Source of the DNA: Bdellovibrionales bacterium
Lineage (GTDB): Bacteria > Bdellovibrionota > FAC87 > UBA2466
NCBI GenBank assembly: GCA_005776395.1
Contig: SXPJ01000105.1
Span: forward strand, 1-59,042
Direction: 5' to 3'
DNA: 59,042 bases
The position numbers and the translations under genes are program-made. A model generated the notes under the pieces. It saw only the letters and a list, made by a program, of their open reading frames with translations. It had not been told where the DNA came from and made no database searches. Shown here in pieces: positions 1 through 8,533 of the stretch (positions are counted from its first letter, which is position 1; each line of letters opens with the position of its first letter).

Positions 1-27
1 CCCCACAAACTTCATTCGCTCGTCCAT
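1..27 (-). CDS. IS481-type transposase, first nine codons only
   Basis: Reading leftward from 27 gives ATG and the residues MDERMKFVG before the window ends. A strong ribosome binding site (GGAAGGAG, plus-strand positions 37-44) lies just upstream. MDERMKFV is the typical opening of IS481-family transposases, which continue with a helix-turn-helix and a DDE integrase core; those parts are outside the window. Length, intactness and activity cannot be judged. Confidence 0.55.
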
Positions 28-141
28 GACACACGTCTCCTTCCAAGGCATAGCTCTCCCCCTGTTTGAGAATTGTTATGCCTTAAAGTGTAAACCATGT
101 GCCCGGAATGAAATGTAAAGGGGGTGCCCGGAATATACCAC
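1..141 (-). mobile_element. IS481-type insertion sequence, 5' end (runs off window)
   Basis: The segment holds the beginning of a minus-strand transposase gene (1-27) and, between it and the tRNA, two tandem 25-bp units (85-109 and 110-134) that share TGTAAA and end in GTGCCCGGAAT. Tandem terminal repeats of this kind are what I remember from IS481-like elements and are probably transposase binding sites. The outer IS end falls at about 138-141, next to the tRNA-Gln CCA. Only one end is visible, so family assignment rests on the start of the protein and the repeats. Confidence 0.6.
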
Positions 142-142
142 C

Positions 143-217
143 TGGTTGGGGCGCCAGGATTCGAACCGGGGAATGCTGGAATCAAAATCCAGTGACTTAC
201 CACTTGTCGACGCCCCA
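143..217 (-). tRNA. tRNA-Gln (anticodon TTG), CCA encoded
   Basis: On the minus strand the acceptor arm TGGGGCG pairs with CGCCCCA. The anticodon stem CTGGA/TCCAG encloses the loop TTTTGAT, giving anticodon TTG, and the T arm contains GGTTCGAATCC. The discriminator A is followed by an encoded CCA (143-145 on the plus strand). The end of the IS481-type element lies directly beyond the 3' CCA. Confidence 0.93.
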
Positions 218-287
218 ATGATCCAGTGTTTCAAGTGGCAAGGCCGTATTGAGCCATATTCTTGGTCCGTTGTCGAGAGTTCAGGTT

Positions 288-2237
288 TTATTTTCCAAAA
301 ATGCCTTTTAAAACGTCCTGTAAAGGCTTAGCAGCCCTTTTTTGAAGTTCTTGCCCCAATTTTTTGGAGATCTCCTGAGTGATTTGTTGAGCAACTCCCT
401 TAGCCGCATTTCCTAGGGCTACTTTAACTAAGGCCGTTGTCATGGCTTCATAATTAACTTGAGGGGCCTTACAAGTTCCCTTAATTTGGATAGGAAAGAC
501 TACAGGATCATTTCCCTGAGCTAGAATGTGTTCAATCTTAACCCCGGCCTGTTCTATAGAGATATCCCTGATCCTAGTTAAATTGTAACGATCAATAATC
601 TGCCAATCGGCCTTAACCCCACAATCGTCTAAATTGAGTTGAGTATGACCCTTAAGGTCTAAACCTTTTCCATGCTTGGCCCTAGCCTGAAAATTAGGAG
701 AATCAAAAACCCAGTTTTGAATACTAAAGTCGCTAGAGATAATCTCATACTCAGATTCAATGGGCCCCATTTTAGAGATCTCTTTTCCTCTAAGAATCGG
801 AACCTGCTCAAACACTTTGATTAAAGACTCTCCTAAACCTTGGGCCAATAAATTACCTATATCTAAAGTCGCAAATCTAGCCTCAGTAACTTTCAGAGTT
901 CCTTTACCGGAGAACTGCTTTTTTGCCAAAGAGGGGTCAAACCCCTGTCCTTTCCCAGCTATTTGAAAATAGGCTTTTCCCTTAAGTAAGTTTTTTAATA
1001 TCTCCGATTTAGAAGCCATTACCTGCTCCAATTGAACCTCTTTTATTTCTGAGCTGAATTGATAACTGGGAACTGAGGTCATTAAATTAACTTCTCCTTT
1101 TCCAACCCCCTCACCCCCAAGCAGATTAAAGTTTAAAGAATTTAGAAAAAGAACACCTGACTTAAAGCTCATCTGGGATCTTAAATCGGTAATACTGATC
1201 CCTTTATTAGTAATTTTTTTAAAGTTTGATTTGATATTAAATGCCGCATTATTCACAAAAGGATTAGCCTTTAACTCTGAAACATTTTTATCCACGGATT
1301 TTTTAGAGCTTGCCTCTGTAATTGAAGTCCTACTCAAAATGGAAGACTGTTCCTTATTTACCTCACTTACCTCAGAGCCTTGAGTGGCCCATTGATCTAG
1401 ATCAATCAACTGAGATAGAATCTCTATGTCACCGGAGGGCTGTTCTAAAGAAGTTAATTTAACCTGGGTCTCCAATTGAATTCCTGGTGCCTCAAGCTTA
1501 AAGTTACCCAGCCCCTTTTTCACATCGATGTGAGCTAAAAATTCCATAGGACCGATAATGGCATAAGAGCTCCCCATACGAGTGTCCAAGTTAGCGTTAA
1601 CTTTAATGGCAAAAGGCTTTTGCAATGAGACTTTCGTCATTTCGACATTAAGTTCTTTAATATTTGACTGTGTATCTGTCTCGGCATCCAAATAAAAAAA
1701 CCGAGCTCGTTTCAATTTTACATTTAACTGGGCCCTAGAAATAAACTTAGGCAGTTCAGAGGTGCTTTTCACGCCTATCTGCCCCCTCTTGTTCTTATCT
1801 ATTTTTTCAGATTCCTCTTTTTTAGATGGGAAATAAAAAGCATTGAAGATGTTTAGTTTCCCTTTTTTGTCTTTAAGGACTCTAATTTCAGGGCTATCCA
1901 TGACTAAAGTCAAAGATGGGGCTAATGAAAAGATAGAAAAAATAGGCATCTCAGCGTAAATTGATTTAGCACTCAGTATCTTTTCATTTTGAGAATCGGT
2001 TAACTCCAAACCCTCCATTTTAATTCGAAGTTTTCCCCAAAGCGAAAGCGACAATTTACCCATATCAACTTTGCCATTTATAAATTTCTGAGCCACTGAA
2101 ATAATTTCTGGCCGATAATGATCCACATTAAACCAAAGAGGAACTGTAGCCACAAATAAAAACCCAGTTCCCATGAGAGAAGATGAAATTAAAAATATTT
2201 TTTTCTTCAAAGAAAAAGCTTTGCCGGACTTGCTCAT
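288..2237 (-). CDS. AsmA-family envelope protein
   Basis: About 649 residues. One N-terminal membrane segment (roughly residues 10-30) is followed by the typical AsmA opening (FNVDHYRPEI, then 'KVDMGKLSLSLWGKLRIKMEGLEL') and a long beta-rich body ending in an Ala/Gln-rich helical tail. AsmA-like proteins are anchored in the inner membrane, span the periplasm and are implicated in lipid transport or outer-membrane assembly. I place the start at the second ATG: GGGAGGGG sits just in front of it, whereas the ATG 12 nt upstream overlaps that ribosome binding site. The gene stands alone, with a hairpin element upstream and tRNA-Gln downstream. The family call is firm; the substrate is unknown. Confidence 0.8.
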   Translation of the reverse strand: MSKSGKAFSLKKKIFLISSSLMGTGFLFVATVPLWFNVDHYRPEIISVAQKFINGKVDMGKLSLSLWGKLRIKMEGLELTDSQNEKILSAKSIYAEMPIFSIFSLAPSLTLVMDSPEIRVLKDKKGKLNIFNAFYFPSKKEESEKIDKNKRGQIGVKSTSELPKFISRAQLNVKLKRARFFYLDAETDTQSNIKELNVEMTKVSLQKPFAIKVNANLDTRMGSSYAIIGPMEFLAHIDVKKGLGNFKLEAPGIQLETQVKLTSLEQPSGDIEILSQLIDLDQWATQGSEVSEVNKEQSSILSRTSITEASSKKSVDKNVSELKANPFVNNAAFNIKSNFKKITNKGISITDLRSQMSFKSGVLFLNSLNFNLLGGEGVGKGEVNLMTSVPSYQFSSEIKEVQLEQVMASKSEILKNLLKGKAYFQIAGKGQGFDPSLAKKQFSGKGTLKVTEARFATLDIGNLLAQGLGESLIKVFEQVPILRGKEISKMGPIESEYEIISSDFSIQNWVFDSPNFQARAKHGKGLDLKGHTQLNLDDCGVKADWQIIDRYNLTRIRDISIEQAGVKIEHILAQGNDPVVFPIQIKGTCKAPQVNYEAMTTALVKVALGNAAKGVAQQITQEISKKLGQELQKRAAKPLQDVLKGIFGK

Positions 2238-2306
2238 GACCCCTCCCATGTTAGAGGGGCTATTTTAATTTAAAATGGAAATGAGGCAACTTAATTGAGT
2301 TCATCC

Positions 2307-2511
2307 CAGTAATTCTCACGGAGTCATTCAAGAATTTGGATGTAAAAGTGGGACTACCCGCTCCAAGGAGAATCGCTGTACACTCCACTTTTACATCCAA
2401 ATTCTTGAATGAACCATCATAAAATCACCCCAATGGCACACCGAGACTTTGCGAAAAGGTTTTTCTAGTACTCCTTAATTAGCCTCAAAATTTATTCACC
2501 GAGAACTGCTG
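2307..2511 (-). mobile_element. Hairpin MITE copy A (right end partly deleted)
   Basis: First of three related elements; the others are at 31744-31973 and 54641-54870. In the minus orientation it starts with CAGCAGTTCTCGGTGAAT and ends in a degraded inverted copy. A perfect 28-bp stem is formed by 2324-2351 and 2385-2412 around a loop of about 33 nt that is conserved among copies. It is 25 bp shorter than the other two because sequence between the hairpin and the distal terminal repeat is missing. It carries no ORF. It begins 27 nt after the methyltransferase stop on the same strand, so it may be transcribed as a 3' untranslated hairpin. Confidence 0.8.
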
Positions 2512-2538
2512 AGTCCATCCTTGCCAAATCAAAGGGGA

Positions 2539-3243
2539 TTAGACTTTTCTGGCAAGAACAATCAAGAGAGGAGAAAACAATAAAGACTCAAACCCAGCCC
2601 CAAACCAAGGAACTCCAGCATACGAGTAGGAAACAAGCTCAAAATTAAGTGATTCCAATAGAATTCTGAATGCATGCAAAGAATACTCGTGCTTAGAGAA
2701 CTGCAAATATCTAGGCCTTGGGGTTATTTCAATAAATCTAGAAACCTCAAAAATGCATTGTTGCGTCTTACGAATTATCGAATAAGCATTCGGTATAGAA
2801 ATTAGTAGATGCCCACCATGCGAGATCCAACCAGCCATTCGATTCAGTGTTTGTCTCGGATTCTCTAGATACTCAAGCACACTTGAACAAAGAACTCCAT
2901 TAAACTCACCAGGACTTTGCCAAGTATCCAGATTATCGATTAACTCGAAACTACAATTCATAAATTCACTAGAGATTTGAATTGCATTTTCGATCATCCC
3001 TTTGGCACCATCAACTCCGAGAACATTAACACCGTAAGACGCTAGCAATCTAGACATGCTTCCTGTCCCGCATCCAGCATCCAACCACTTACTTCCACCG
3101 AGTTTATTCCTAGGTAACAGGCTTTCAAAAGCTTTAATCCTATTTTGAAAACTGATCTTGTTACCATGTTTTTCAACCCAAGAGGTTGATATAGAATTGT
3201 GAAAATCAATGGCGGACTGAGAATTAACTGAACTAACTTTCAT
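2539..3243 (-). CDS. Class I SAM-dependent methyltransferase
   Basis: 234 residues. The SAM-binding glycine motif is WLDAGCGTGSMSRLLA (about residues 52-67), followed by the acidic 'LGVDGAKGMIENA' strand and the motif 'GVLCSSVLEYLENP'. This is the UbiG/Methyltransf_11-like fold. It is a lone gene with a methyltransferase body only and no accessory domain, so the substrate cannot be predicted. Copy A of the hairpin element follows its stop codon. No operon partner is evident: the next upstream gene is a lipoprotein about 80 nt away. Confidence 0.75.
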   Translation of the reverse strand: MKVSSVNSQSAIDFHNSISTSWVEKHGNKISFQNRIKAFESLLPRNKLGGSKWLDAGCGTGSMSRLLASYGVNVLGVDGAKGMIENAIQISSEFMNCSFELIDNLDTWQSPGEFNGVLCSSVLEYLENPRQTLNRMAGWISHGGHLLISIPNAYSIIRKTQQCIFEVSRFIEITPRPRYLQFSKHEYSLHAFRILLESLNFELVSYSYAGVPWFGAGFESLLFSPLLIVLARKV

Positions 3244-3320
3244 AATTTATTTTCGAATAAATAAGAACCTAACATAAATACTCCAAGTTACAAAAAAGGA
3301 ATACCCATCACTGATCAAAC

Positions 3321-4223
3321 CTATTTCAGCATCTGCTGTAAAAGGACTTGGGCCAAGACAGGATCTATATTCTTAAAGATCTGATCCATTCCCAAAAACC
3401 CCAGAGCTTTTCGATAACAGCCCCCCATGGCCTTAACCGCAGATTGATAATTGGCAGGAATCGGGTTCCTCGAAGTGACCAATTGCACCTGAGCCTGACA
3501 AGGAGTAAGAGTCGTTCCATATTTAGTGGTTGAGCTAATTTGAGTGGTTAGAGTCCCCACGCCACTTAAATTCTGTCCTTGGAAGCCACTATCTCTTCCA
3601 CTTCCATTCCATTTATCCGATCTAAGTTCAAATCTTCCGTCATTGTAAGCCGCCACTTGAACCCCCTGAGCACCGGGAATATTTCCAGGATAAACTTGTT
3701 GATTTCCCGGTCCATTAATCGAGAATGTATTCAAACCGCAAGCTCCATTTCCTGTCCAATCTCCGATGAGAGGTTGCCCCGGAAGAGGAAAAAGCTTAGT
3801 AACTTTGGAAGCACACTGCTCTAAAATTTTAGGGACAAGTGCCCATTTCTCGGCAGACATGTCTTCTCCGTTACGCTCCCGCGCCTGAATTTGATTAATC
3901 TGATTGAGAAGTTCTTGACTAAGAGCCCCATCGATTCCCAAAGAGTTAGCATTTGCATCATTTGAAAGTGATAAGGAATTAGATGCCCCAACAACCGCCT
4001 GTAAAGATTGTGTATCGCCTTGAGTAAGAGCTCCTGCCCCACCACTTCCCCCCGCTCCTGGAGTCGCTCCACTTAAAATTGAAGAGGTCCCTGAGTTTAA
4101 TAACCCCCCACCGCCAGAGGAGCCTCTTTGTCCACTCCCAGGCATTTGCTTCATACACCCTGTAAACAATAAACTAAAATTTAGAAGCCCTAATGCCAAG
4201 AGAAGGGTGAATTGTGTTCTCAT
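3321..4223 (-). CDS. Hypothetical lipoprotein
   Basis: 300 residues. A signal peptide ends in the lipobox LFTGC (Cys23). It is followed by a Gly/Ser-rich flexible stretch to about residue 65 and then a folded region with four further cysteines. I do not recognise the family. The lipobox places it in the envelope, probably anchored in the outer membrane. The upstream 246 nt are shared with the divergent AMP nucleosidase gene, so both promoters should lie there. The function is unknown. Confidence 0.6.
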   Translation of the reverse strand: MRTQFTLLLALGLLNFSLLFTGCMKQMPGSGQRGSSGGGGLLNSGTSSILSGATPGAGGSGGAGALTQGDTQSLQAVVGASNSLSLSNDANANSLGIDGALSQELLNQINQIQARERNGEDMSAEKWALVPKILEQCASKVTKLFPLPGQPLIGDWTGNGACGLNTFSINGPGNQQVYPGNIPGAQGVQVAAYNDGRFELRSDKWNGSGRDSGFQGQNLSGVGTLTTQISSTTKYGTTLTPCQAQVQLVTSRNPIPANYQSAVKAMGGCYRKALGFLGMDQIFKNIDPVLAQVLLQQMLK

Positions 4224-4469
4224 GAGTAACCTCCAAAGAGCTTTTCCTTAAGTATACCCTATTTAAGATGCAATCAGGATACCGTGAATTTGACAGTTGT
4301 TTAGGCTGAAAACAGTAGGAAATAACTATGAAGGCCGTCACACTTTTAAACAACTGTATAAAAACTGAACACCCTAACATAGTGATTAGTATATCGACTA
4401 AAATAATCCTACTTTATAAAATCGTAGTACAATAAAATAAACAGTTCTAATCTATTACTAGGATACTTT

Positions 4470-5243
4470 ATGCATGACAAAGAACTCATAGTAAAAAACT
4501 GGCTTCCCCGTTATACAGGAACCGCTCTTGAGGAATTTGGGAAATATATTCTACTCACCAATTTCCACAACTACGTTCATAAGTTTTCACAAATTTTCGG
4601 AGTTCCAGTACGCGGTTTAGATCGCCCAATGCAAACCGCCACCAATAAAGATGGGTTAACAATCATCAATTTTGGAATTGGCTCGGCCAATGCCGCGACC
4701 ATCATGGACCTCTTAACTGCAGTCAAACCTGAAGCGGCTCTATTCTTGGGTAAGTGTGGAGGAATTAAAAAATCAACCGAGATTGGACACTTTATCTTAC
4801 CTATTGCTGCTATTAGAGGCGAAGGAACTTCAAATGACTATGTTCCGCCTGAAGTACCCGCAATGCCTTCATTTAAACTTCATAAATTCGTTTCTGAAAA
4901 AATAGTTAAGGCGGGGGTCGAATACCGTACCGGTGTTATTTACACTACCAACCGTCGAGTTTGGGAACACGATGAAGTTTTCCGTAAAAAGCTCACAGAT
5001 CTAAGAGTCATTGGAATCGATATGGAGACAGCGACTCTATTTTCCGTAGGTTTGGTTAATGAGATCTCCCGGGGTGCACTGTTACTCGTTTCAGACGTAC
5101 CCATGACTCCCGAAGGAGTAAAAACTGAAGATAGCGACAAACAGGTTACGGCCAAATTTGTTGATCTCCATTTAAATATCGGTATCGAGGCCATGACCGA
5201 TATTGGGACCAAAGGAGAAAAGATAAAACACTTTCATTACTAA
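4470..5243 (+). CDS. amn: AMP nucleosidase, short form
   Basis: 257 residues, the short nucleoside-phosphorylase-fold type rather than the ~480-residue enterobacterial Amn. The visible core is 'NFGIGSANAATIMDLL', 'ALFLGKCGGI', 'PIAAIRGEGTSNDYVPPEVP' and 'GIDMETATLF', where Glu of DMETA is the ribose-binding residue of the PNP/UDP family. It should hydrolyse AMP to adenine and ribose 5-phosphate. The ribosome binding site AGGA lies 8 nt before the ATG. A membrane protein gene follows after 16 nt and could be co-transcribed. Assignment to AMP rather than another nucleoside is by resemblance to the short bacterial Amn proteins. Confidence 0.8.
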   Translation: MHDKELIVKNWLPRYTGTALEEFGKYILLTNFHNYVHKFSQIFGVPVRGLDRPMQTATNKDGLTIINFGIGSANAATIMDLLTAVKPEAALFLGKCGGIKKSTEIGHFILPIAAIRGEGTSNDYVPPEVPAMPSFKLHKFVSEKIVKAGVEYRTGVIYTTNRRVWEHDEVFRKKLTDLRVIGIDMETATLFSVGLVNEISRGALLLVSDVPMTPEGVKTEDSDKQVTAKFVDLHLNIGIEAMTDIGTKGEKIKHFHY

Positions 5244-5259
5244 GCTAACGAGGCCCTTA

Positions 5260-6270
5260 ATGTTTAAAACAAGCAGAGATTCAACTTTAAATATTTCATC
5301 TGTCCTTGCTATTCTTTTCTACCTTTCTTATGGGGGATACCTTCTTTGGCACTACACATTTTTTCAAGGATTATTTTTTACATTCCTACTTTTAACATTT
5401 TTGGGGTTAGGATTAGCGGGACTATTTCGACTCCCAAGTTTAGCTCTCTCAACTTTAGCAATCGCAGCACCTCAACTTATTGTTTGGCTAATCGATTCAG
5501 TTTGGTTCAATTTCTTTAAAGCATCTCTGTTCGGACTCGCTGAAGCGAGATTTCACCCAGGACTTTCAAAAGCAGAATTCTTATTTTCTTACTATCCACT
5601 TCTTTTGATTCTTCTAAGTTTTTTAATTATTCGAAGGCTTCCTCGCCCTTCAAAAACCCCTTATTTACTAACTTCCCTTCTATCGATAGGAGGGCTTCTT
5701 ATCTCTCGTTTTGTTTTTACTGCAATAGCAGATCCCAACTGTTCAAGACTAGTCTGTATTGAATTTTTTGATAAAATATCGCTTAGTTCTTATCCTTGGA
5801 TATTTCTACTTTTATACACAGGGACCTCCCTTGTTTTATTGAAACTTCTCTCAATCTATTTTGAACTCTCAAATAAACAAACCCCTTTTAACAGGTTTCC
5901 ACGAACCACGCTGATATTATATTTTCTCTTCTCGTTAACTTTAATGATAAGTGATTTAAAACGATTTAATTCTAATCCCCGCTTTAATTGCCAAACCTTA
6001 CCTCCAATCAAAGATGTTCATACTCAGTGTGGCTACACTCTGAACTACTCCCCAGGTTTCTTCTCTCTTTTTTTCAATATTCTTAACAAGAGCTCTTCCC
6101 CTAAACACTGTAACTTCTATCTTATTTATAAAGATACAAAAGAAACAATGTATGGCGGTATTCTAATTAAGGAAAAAGAGGGATTAACCTCTAGTATTGT
6201 ACTTCCTTATCCTACCGATCCGAATGGATCCTCGGTGTCCTTAACTTCGGAATGTATAAATGCAAACTAA
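5260..6270 (+). CDS. Multi-pass membrane protein of unknown function
   Basis: 336 residues with roughly seven hydrophobic segments in the first two thirds and a C-terminal soluble part of about 100 residues containing several cysteines ('FNCQTLPPIKDVHTQCGY', 'SSPKHCNFYLIYKD'). The cysteines suggest an oxidised extracytoplasmic domain. It follows the AMP nucleosidase by 16 nt and ends tail-to-tail, immediately against the spermidine-synthase-like gene. I do not recognise the family and propose no function. Confidence 0.55.
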   Translation: MFKTSRDSTLNISSVLAILFYLSYGGYLLWHYTFFQGLFFTFLLLTFLGLGLAGLFRLPSLALSTLAIAAPQLIVWLIDSVWFNFFKASLFGLAEARFHPGLSKAEFLFSYYPLLLILLSFLIIRRLPRPSKTPYLLTSLLSIGGLLISRFVFTAIADPNCSRLVCIEFFDKISLSSYPWIFLLLYTGTSLVLLKLLSIYFELSNKQTPFNRFPRTTLILYFLFSLTLMISDLKRFNSNPRFNCQTLPPIKDVHTQCGYTLNYSPGFFSLFFNILNKSSSPKHCNFYLIYKDTKETMYGGILIKEKEGLTSSIVLPYPTDPNGSSVSLTSECINAN

Positions 6271-7863
6271 TTACTCGGGTAGAAAAACCAAGTGATTTCC
6301 GCGATAATAAAAGAAGGTATCACCAGCCTTTTTAAACCAATCGATCATATATCGACTGAGATGTAACGTGTTTAATGTATTTTTCTCGACCTCAGGAATT
6401 ATCCAACCCCTGTCATAGCGGCAAAAAAACGACATAACTCCCCCCGTATAAATTCCTATACTCCGACTAAATTTTTCCATATCAAATGCTGCATCTAAAG
6501 TGACTAAAACAAAAGATTCACTATTCTGTGGAGTCACATAAGGAAAAGCTCTGTATCCAATAGAATTAATAGTTTTTAAAATGGAAGAGGTCACCTGGGA
6601 AAGAGTTTTTCTTAAAGGATCCTCAAAAGAATAGGAGGGGCCCGCTTGAATAGAGATAAATCCTTTAGGAGCCACTAATTTAAAGGCAGCTCGATAAAAC
6701 TCAGCAGAAAAGAGTCTGGCTAATGTCAGATTCTTAGGCGCAGGAAAGTCGATCACTATGATATCAAATCTCCCTTTTAGAATCTCTTGTTTGTCCTGAA
6801 CCCAACGAAAAGCATCGGCCACAATGATTTCTACTTTAGGATTGTTCAAGGAATTATTGTTATATTTACGAATTATGGGGTTTTCACTAGCCAATTTAAT
6901 CATCGCAGGATCTAACTCTACCATCGTGATCTTTTCGACCCGAGGATTTTTTAAAAAATTGCGAGCGGCAAGACCATCGCCTCCTCCCAAAATCAAAATA
7001 TTTTTAGCTTTTGTCTTTTGATAACTTGCGGCAAGCATAGGAATATCAGCAAGACACATATGATAACTTTGTTCATCTATACTACTAAACTGTACAAATC
7101 CGTCTAAGAAAAGAACATGTTGTAACTTCTCCTGAGAGACTTCATGAGAAGGCTGTTCCTCCGTAAGAACTATTTTCTGATAATGACTCTGTTCGTTGTG
7201 AATAATTTTAGAGATGCCTGTACGGTCCATTCTAGGCGCCCTATGAGCACCCGTTCCAAAATAAAACAGAGGAGGAAGTAATAATATTAACAACCCTCCT
7301 ATTAATTCCAGACGACCTAATTGTTTCTGCCAACCCAGAGCGGCCATAACAAGCCACGATGAGCCTATGGCTAGAAAAAGCCCCGTCTTTGAATACCCTA
7401 GAGGAATCAGCAGAACAAAGGTAAATAAAAAAGCAAAGAGAGTCGCAGCACTATAATCAATAAAGAAAAGAAGTCCAAGAGACATCCTCTGATAATTTTC
7501 TCCAACCTTCAAAGTTAGAGGAATTACCATTCCATTCATCACTCCAGTAGAAATGACTACTATCATAGGGACTAAGATTGCATTTCCAAAATTTTTGATT
7601 CCCCATCTTAAAAATGGAATTGCAATACCGGAGATTAATAACAACCCCAAAATAATTAACCCCAAATCTCTAAGTTGGGGCTTCCTTATTCGATTCGATA
7701 ATAGACTTCCAATACCCAAAGCTAATAAGTAGAAAGCTAAATTAATCGAATAATAGAATACATCCTGACTAAAGGCTGTAGTCCAATAGCCGGAAACCAA
7801 CATCTGAGTCATAAAACCGGCGCCAGAGCCTATGAGAGACAGAAAATAGAGTGTAATTTCCAC
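6271..7863 (-). CDS. Membrane-anchored polyamine aminopropyltransferase-like protein
   Basis: 530 residues. About seven membrane segments occupy residues 1-205 and a spermidine-synthase (SpeE) domain fills the rest. The SAM-fold signature ILGGGDGLAARNFL and the acidic 'MVELDPAMIKLA' are clear. The active-site loop reads VIDFPAPKNLTLARLFS; family members normally have D-x-x-D-P here, so the first Asp is kept and the second is Ala. The expected reaction is transfer of aminopropyl from decarboxylated SAM, releasing methylthioadenosine. mtnP, which degrades that by-product, is in the same operon. The Asp-to-Ala change makes the exact substrate uncertain. It is the last gene of the 6.3-16.0 kb operon. 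Confidence 0.75.
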   Translation of the reverse strand: MEITLYFLSLIGSGAGFMTQMLVSGYWTTAFSQDVFYYSINLAFYLLALGIGSLLSNRIRKPQLRDLGLIILGLLLISGIAIPFLRWGIKNFGNAILVPMIVVISTGVMNGMVIPLTLKVGENYQRMSLGLLFFIDYSAATLFAFLFTFVLLIPLGYSKTGLFLAIGSSWLVMAALGWQKQLGRLELIGGLLILLLPPLFYFGTGAHRAPRMDRTGISKIIHNEQSHYQKIVLTEEQPSHEVSQEKLQHVLFLDGFVQFSSIDEQSYHMCLADIPMLAASYQKTKAKNILILGGGDGLAARNFLKNPRVEKITMVELDPAMIKLASENPIIRKYNNNSLNNPKVEIIVADAFRWVQDKQEILKGRFDIIVIDFPAPKNLTLARLFSAEFYRAAFKLVAPKGFISIQAGPSYSFEDPLRKTLSQVTSSILKTINSIGYRAFPYVTPQNSESFVLVTLDAAFDMEKFSRSIGIYTGGVMSFFCRYDRGWIIPEVEKNTLNTLHLSRYMIDWFKKAGDTFFYYRGNHLVFLPE

Positions 7864-7876
7864 AAGCGTTATTATC

Positions 7877-8533
7877 TCAAATTAAATTAAGAGCGAGAAG
7901 AGCAGAATGTTTTTGAGGATCATTAACTTTTAAACGCGACATAACCTCTCTTAAGTCTTCTCTCAGGTCTACATCCGCACAAATAGGCAAGAATTTAATG
8001 GAACCCAAATACTGAATAGACTTTTCGAGACTATTTCCAGTTGTATTTTGACTGTACTCAATCGACTTCCAGATCTCTCGAGGGACTCCCACTTTTCCAC
8101 CGAAAAGATAGAACCCTCCATCAATGGTCTTTCCCAATACAAAGGAGGCCTTGTCTGAACCATTCAACTCTCGGACTGCTTTGATTATATCTTCGGCAGA
8201 CAACTCTGGTGAATCAGCACCAAGAACAATCACTGAACCAAAACGACGTAACAAACTCTCGTAAACCAGGTAAAGCCTATCCCCTAGATCCCCCTCCCCC
8301 TGATAAACAGATTCAAAAGACTTCCAATAGGAAGAGTTCAGAGCCTCCTTCTCAGCTACAGCCCAGAAAGGTTTACAAATAACCTGGCTTTGTGTCTCTT
8401 TTAAAACCTGAGCTGTCCACTGACAGGACAAGAGATAAAAAGCCTCAGCTTTCTCTTTACCTAGACTCGCAGCCAATCGTGTTTTAATAGAAGAATGGCC
8501 AGGAGTTTTCACAAAGACTGCGACTGCGGTCAT
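7877..8533 (-). CDS. DUF2064 / TIGR04282 transferase (rSAM-associated transferase 1)
   Basis: 218 residues with a CofC/GT-A-like nucleotidyltransferase fold: 'MTAVAVFVKTPGHSSIKTRLAASLG' at the N-terminus, 'VIVLGADSPEL' with the acidic centre, and 'GKTIDGGFYLFG'. This family is habitually paired with the TIGR04283 glycosyltransferase, as here, where the two genes overlap by 4 nt (ATGA). It has been linked to radical-SAM/selenodomain loci and to arsenosugar synthesis in other bacteria, but no such genes are in this window. It lies 13 nt from the spermidine-synthase-like gene. Confidence 0.75.
   Translation of the reverse strand: MTAVAVFVKTPGHSSIKTRLAASLGKEKAEAFYLLSCQWTAQVLKETQSQVICKPFWAVAEKEALNSSYWKSFESVYQGEGDLGDRLYLVYESLLRRFGSVIVLGADSPELSAEDIIKAVRELNGSDKASFVLGKTIDGGFYLFGGKVGVPREIWKSIEYSQNTTGNSLEKSIQYLGSIKFLPICADVDLREDLREVMSRLKVNDPQKHSALLALNLI

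Noticed and set aside
12-218. 68-residue ORF across the IS end and tRNA-Gln
   Set aside because: It overlaps the tRNA antisense/sense region and the IS terminal repeats; no ribosome binding site or protein-like sequence.
4224-4469. Sigma-70 promoter from TTGACA at 4290
   Set aside because: No convincing -10 hexamer at the right spacing; too weak to list.
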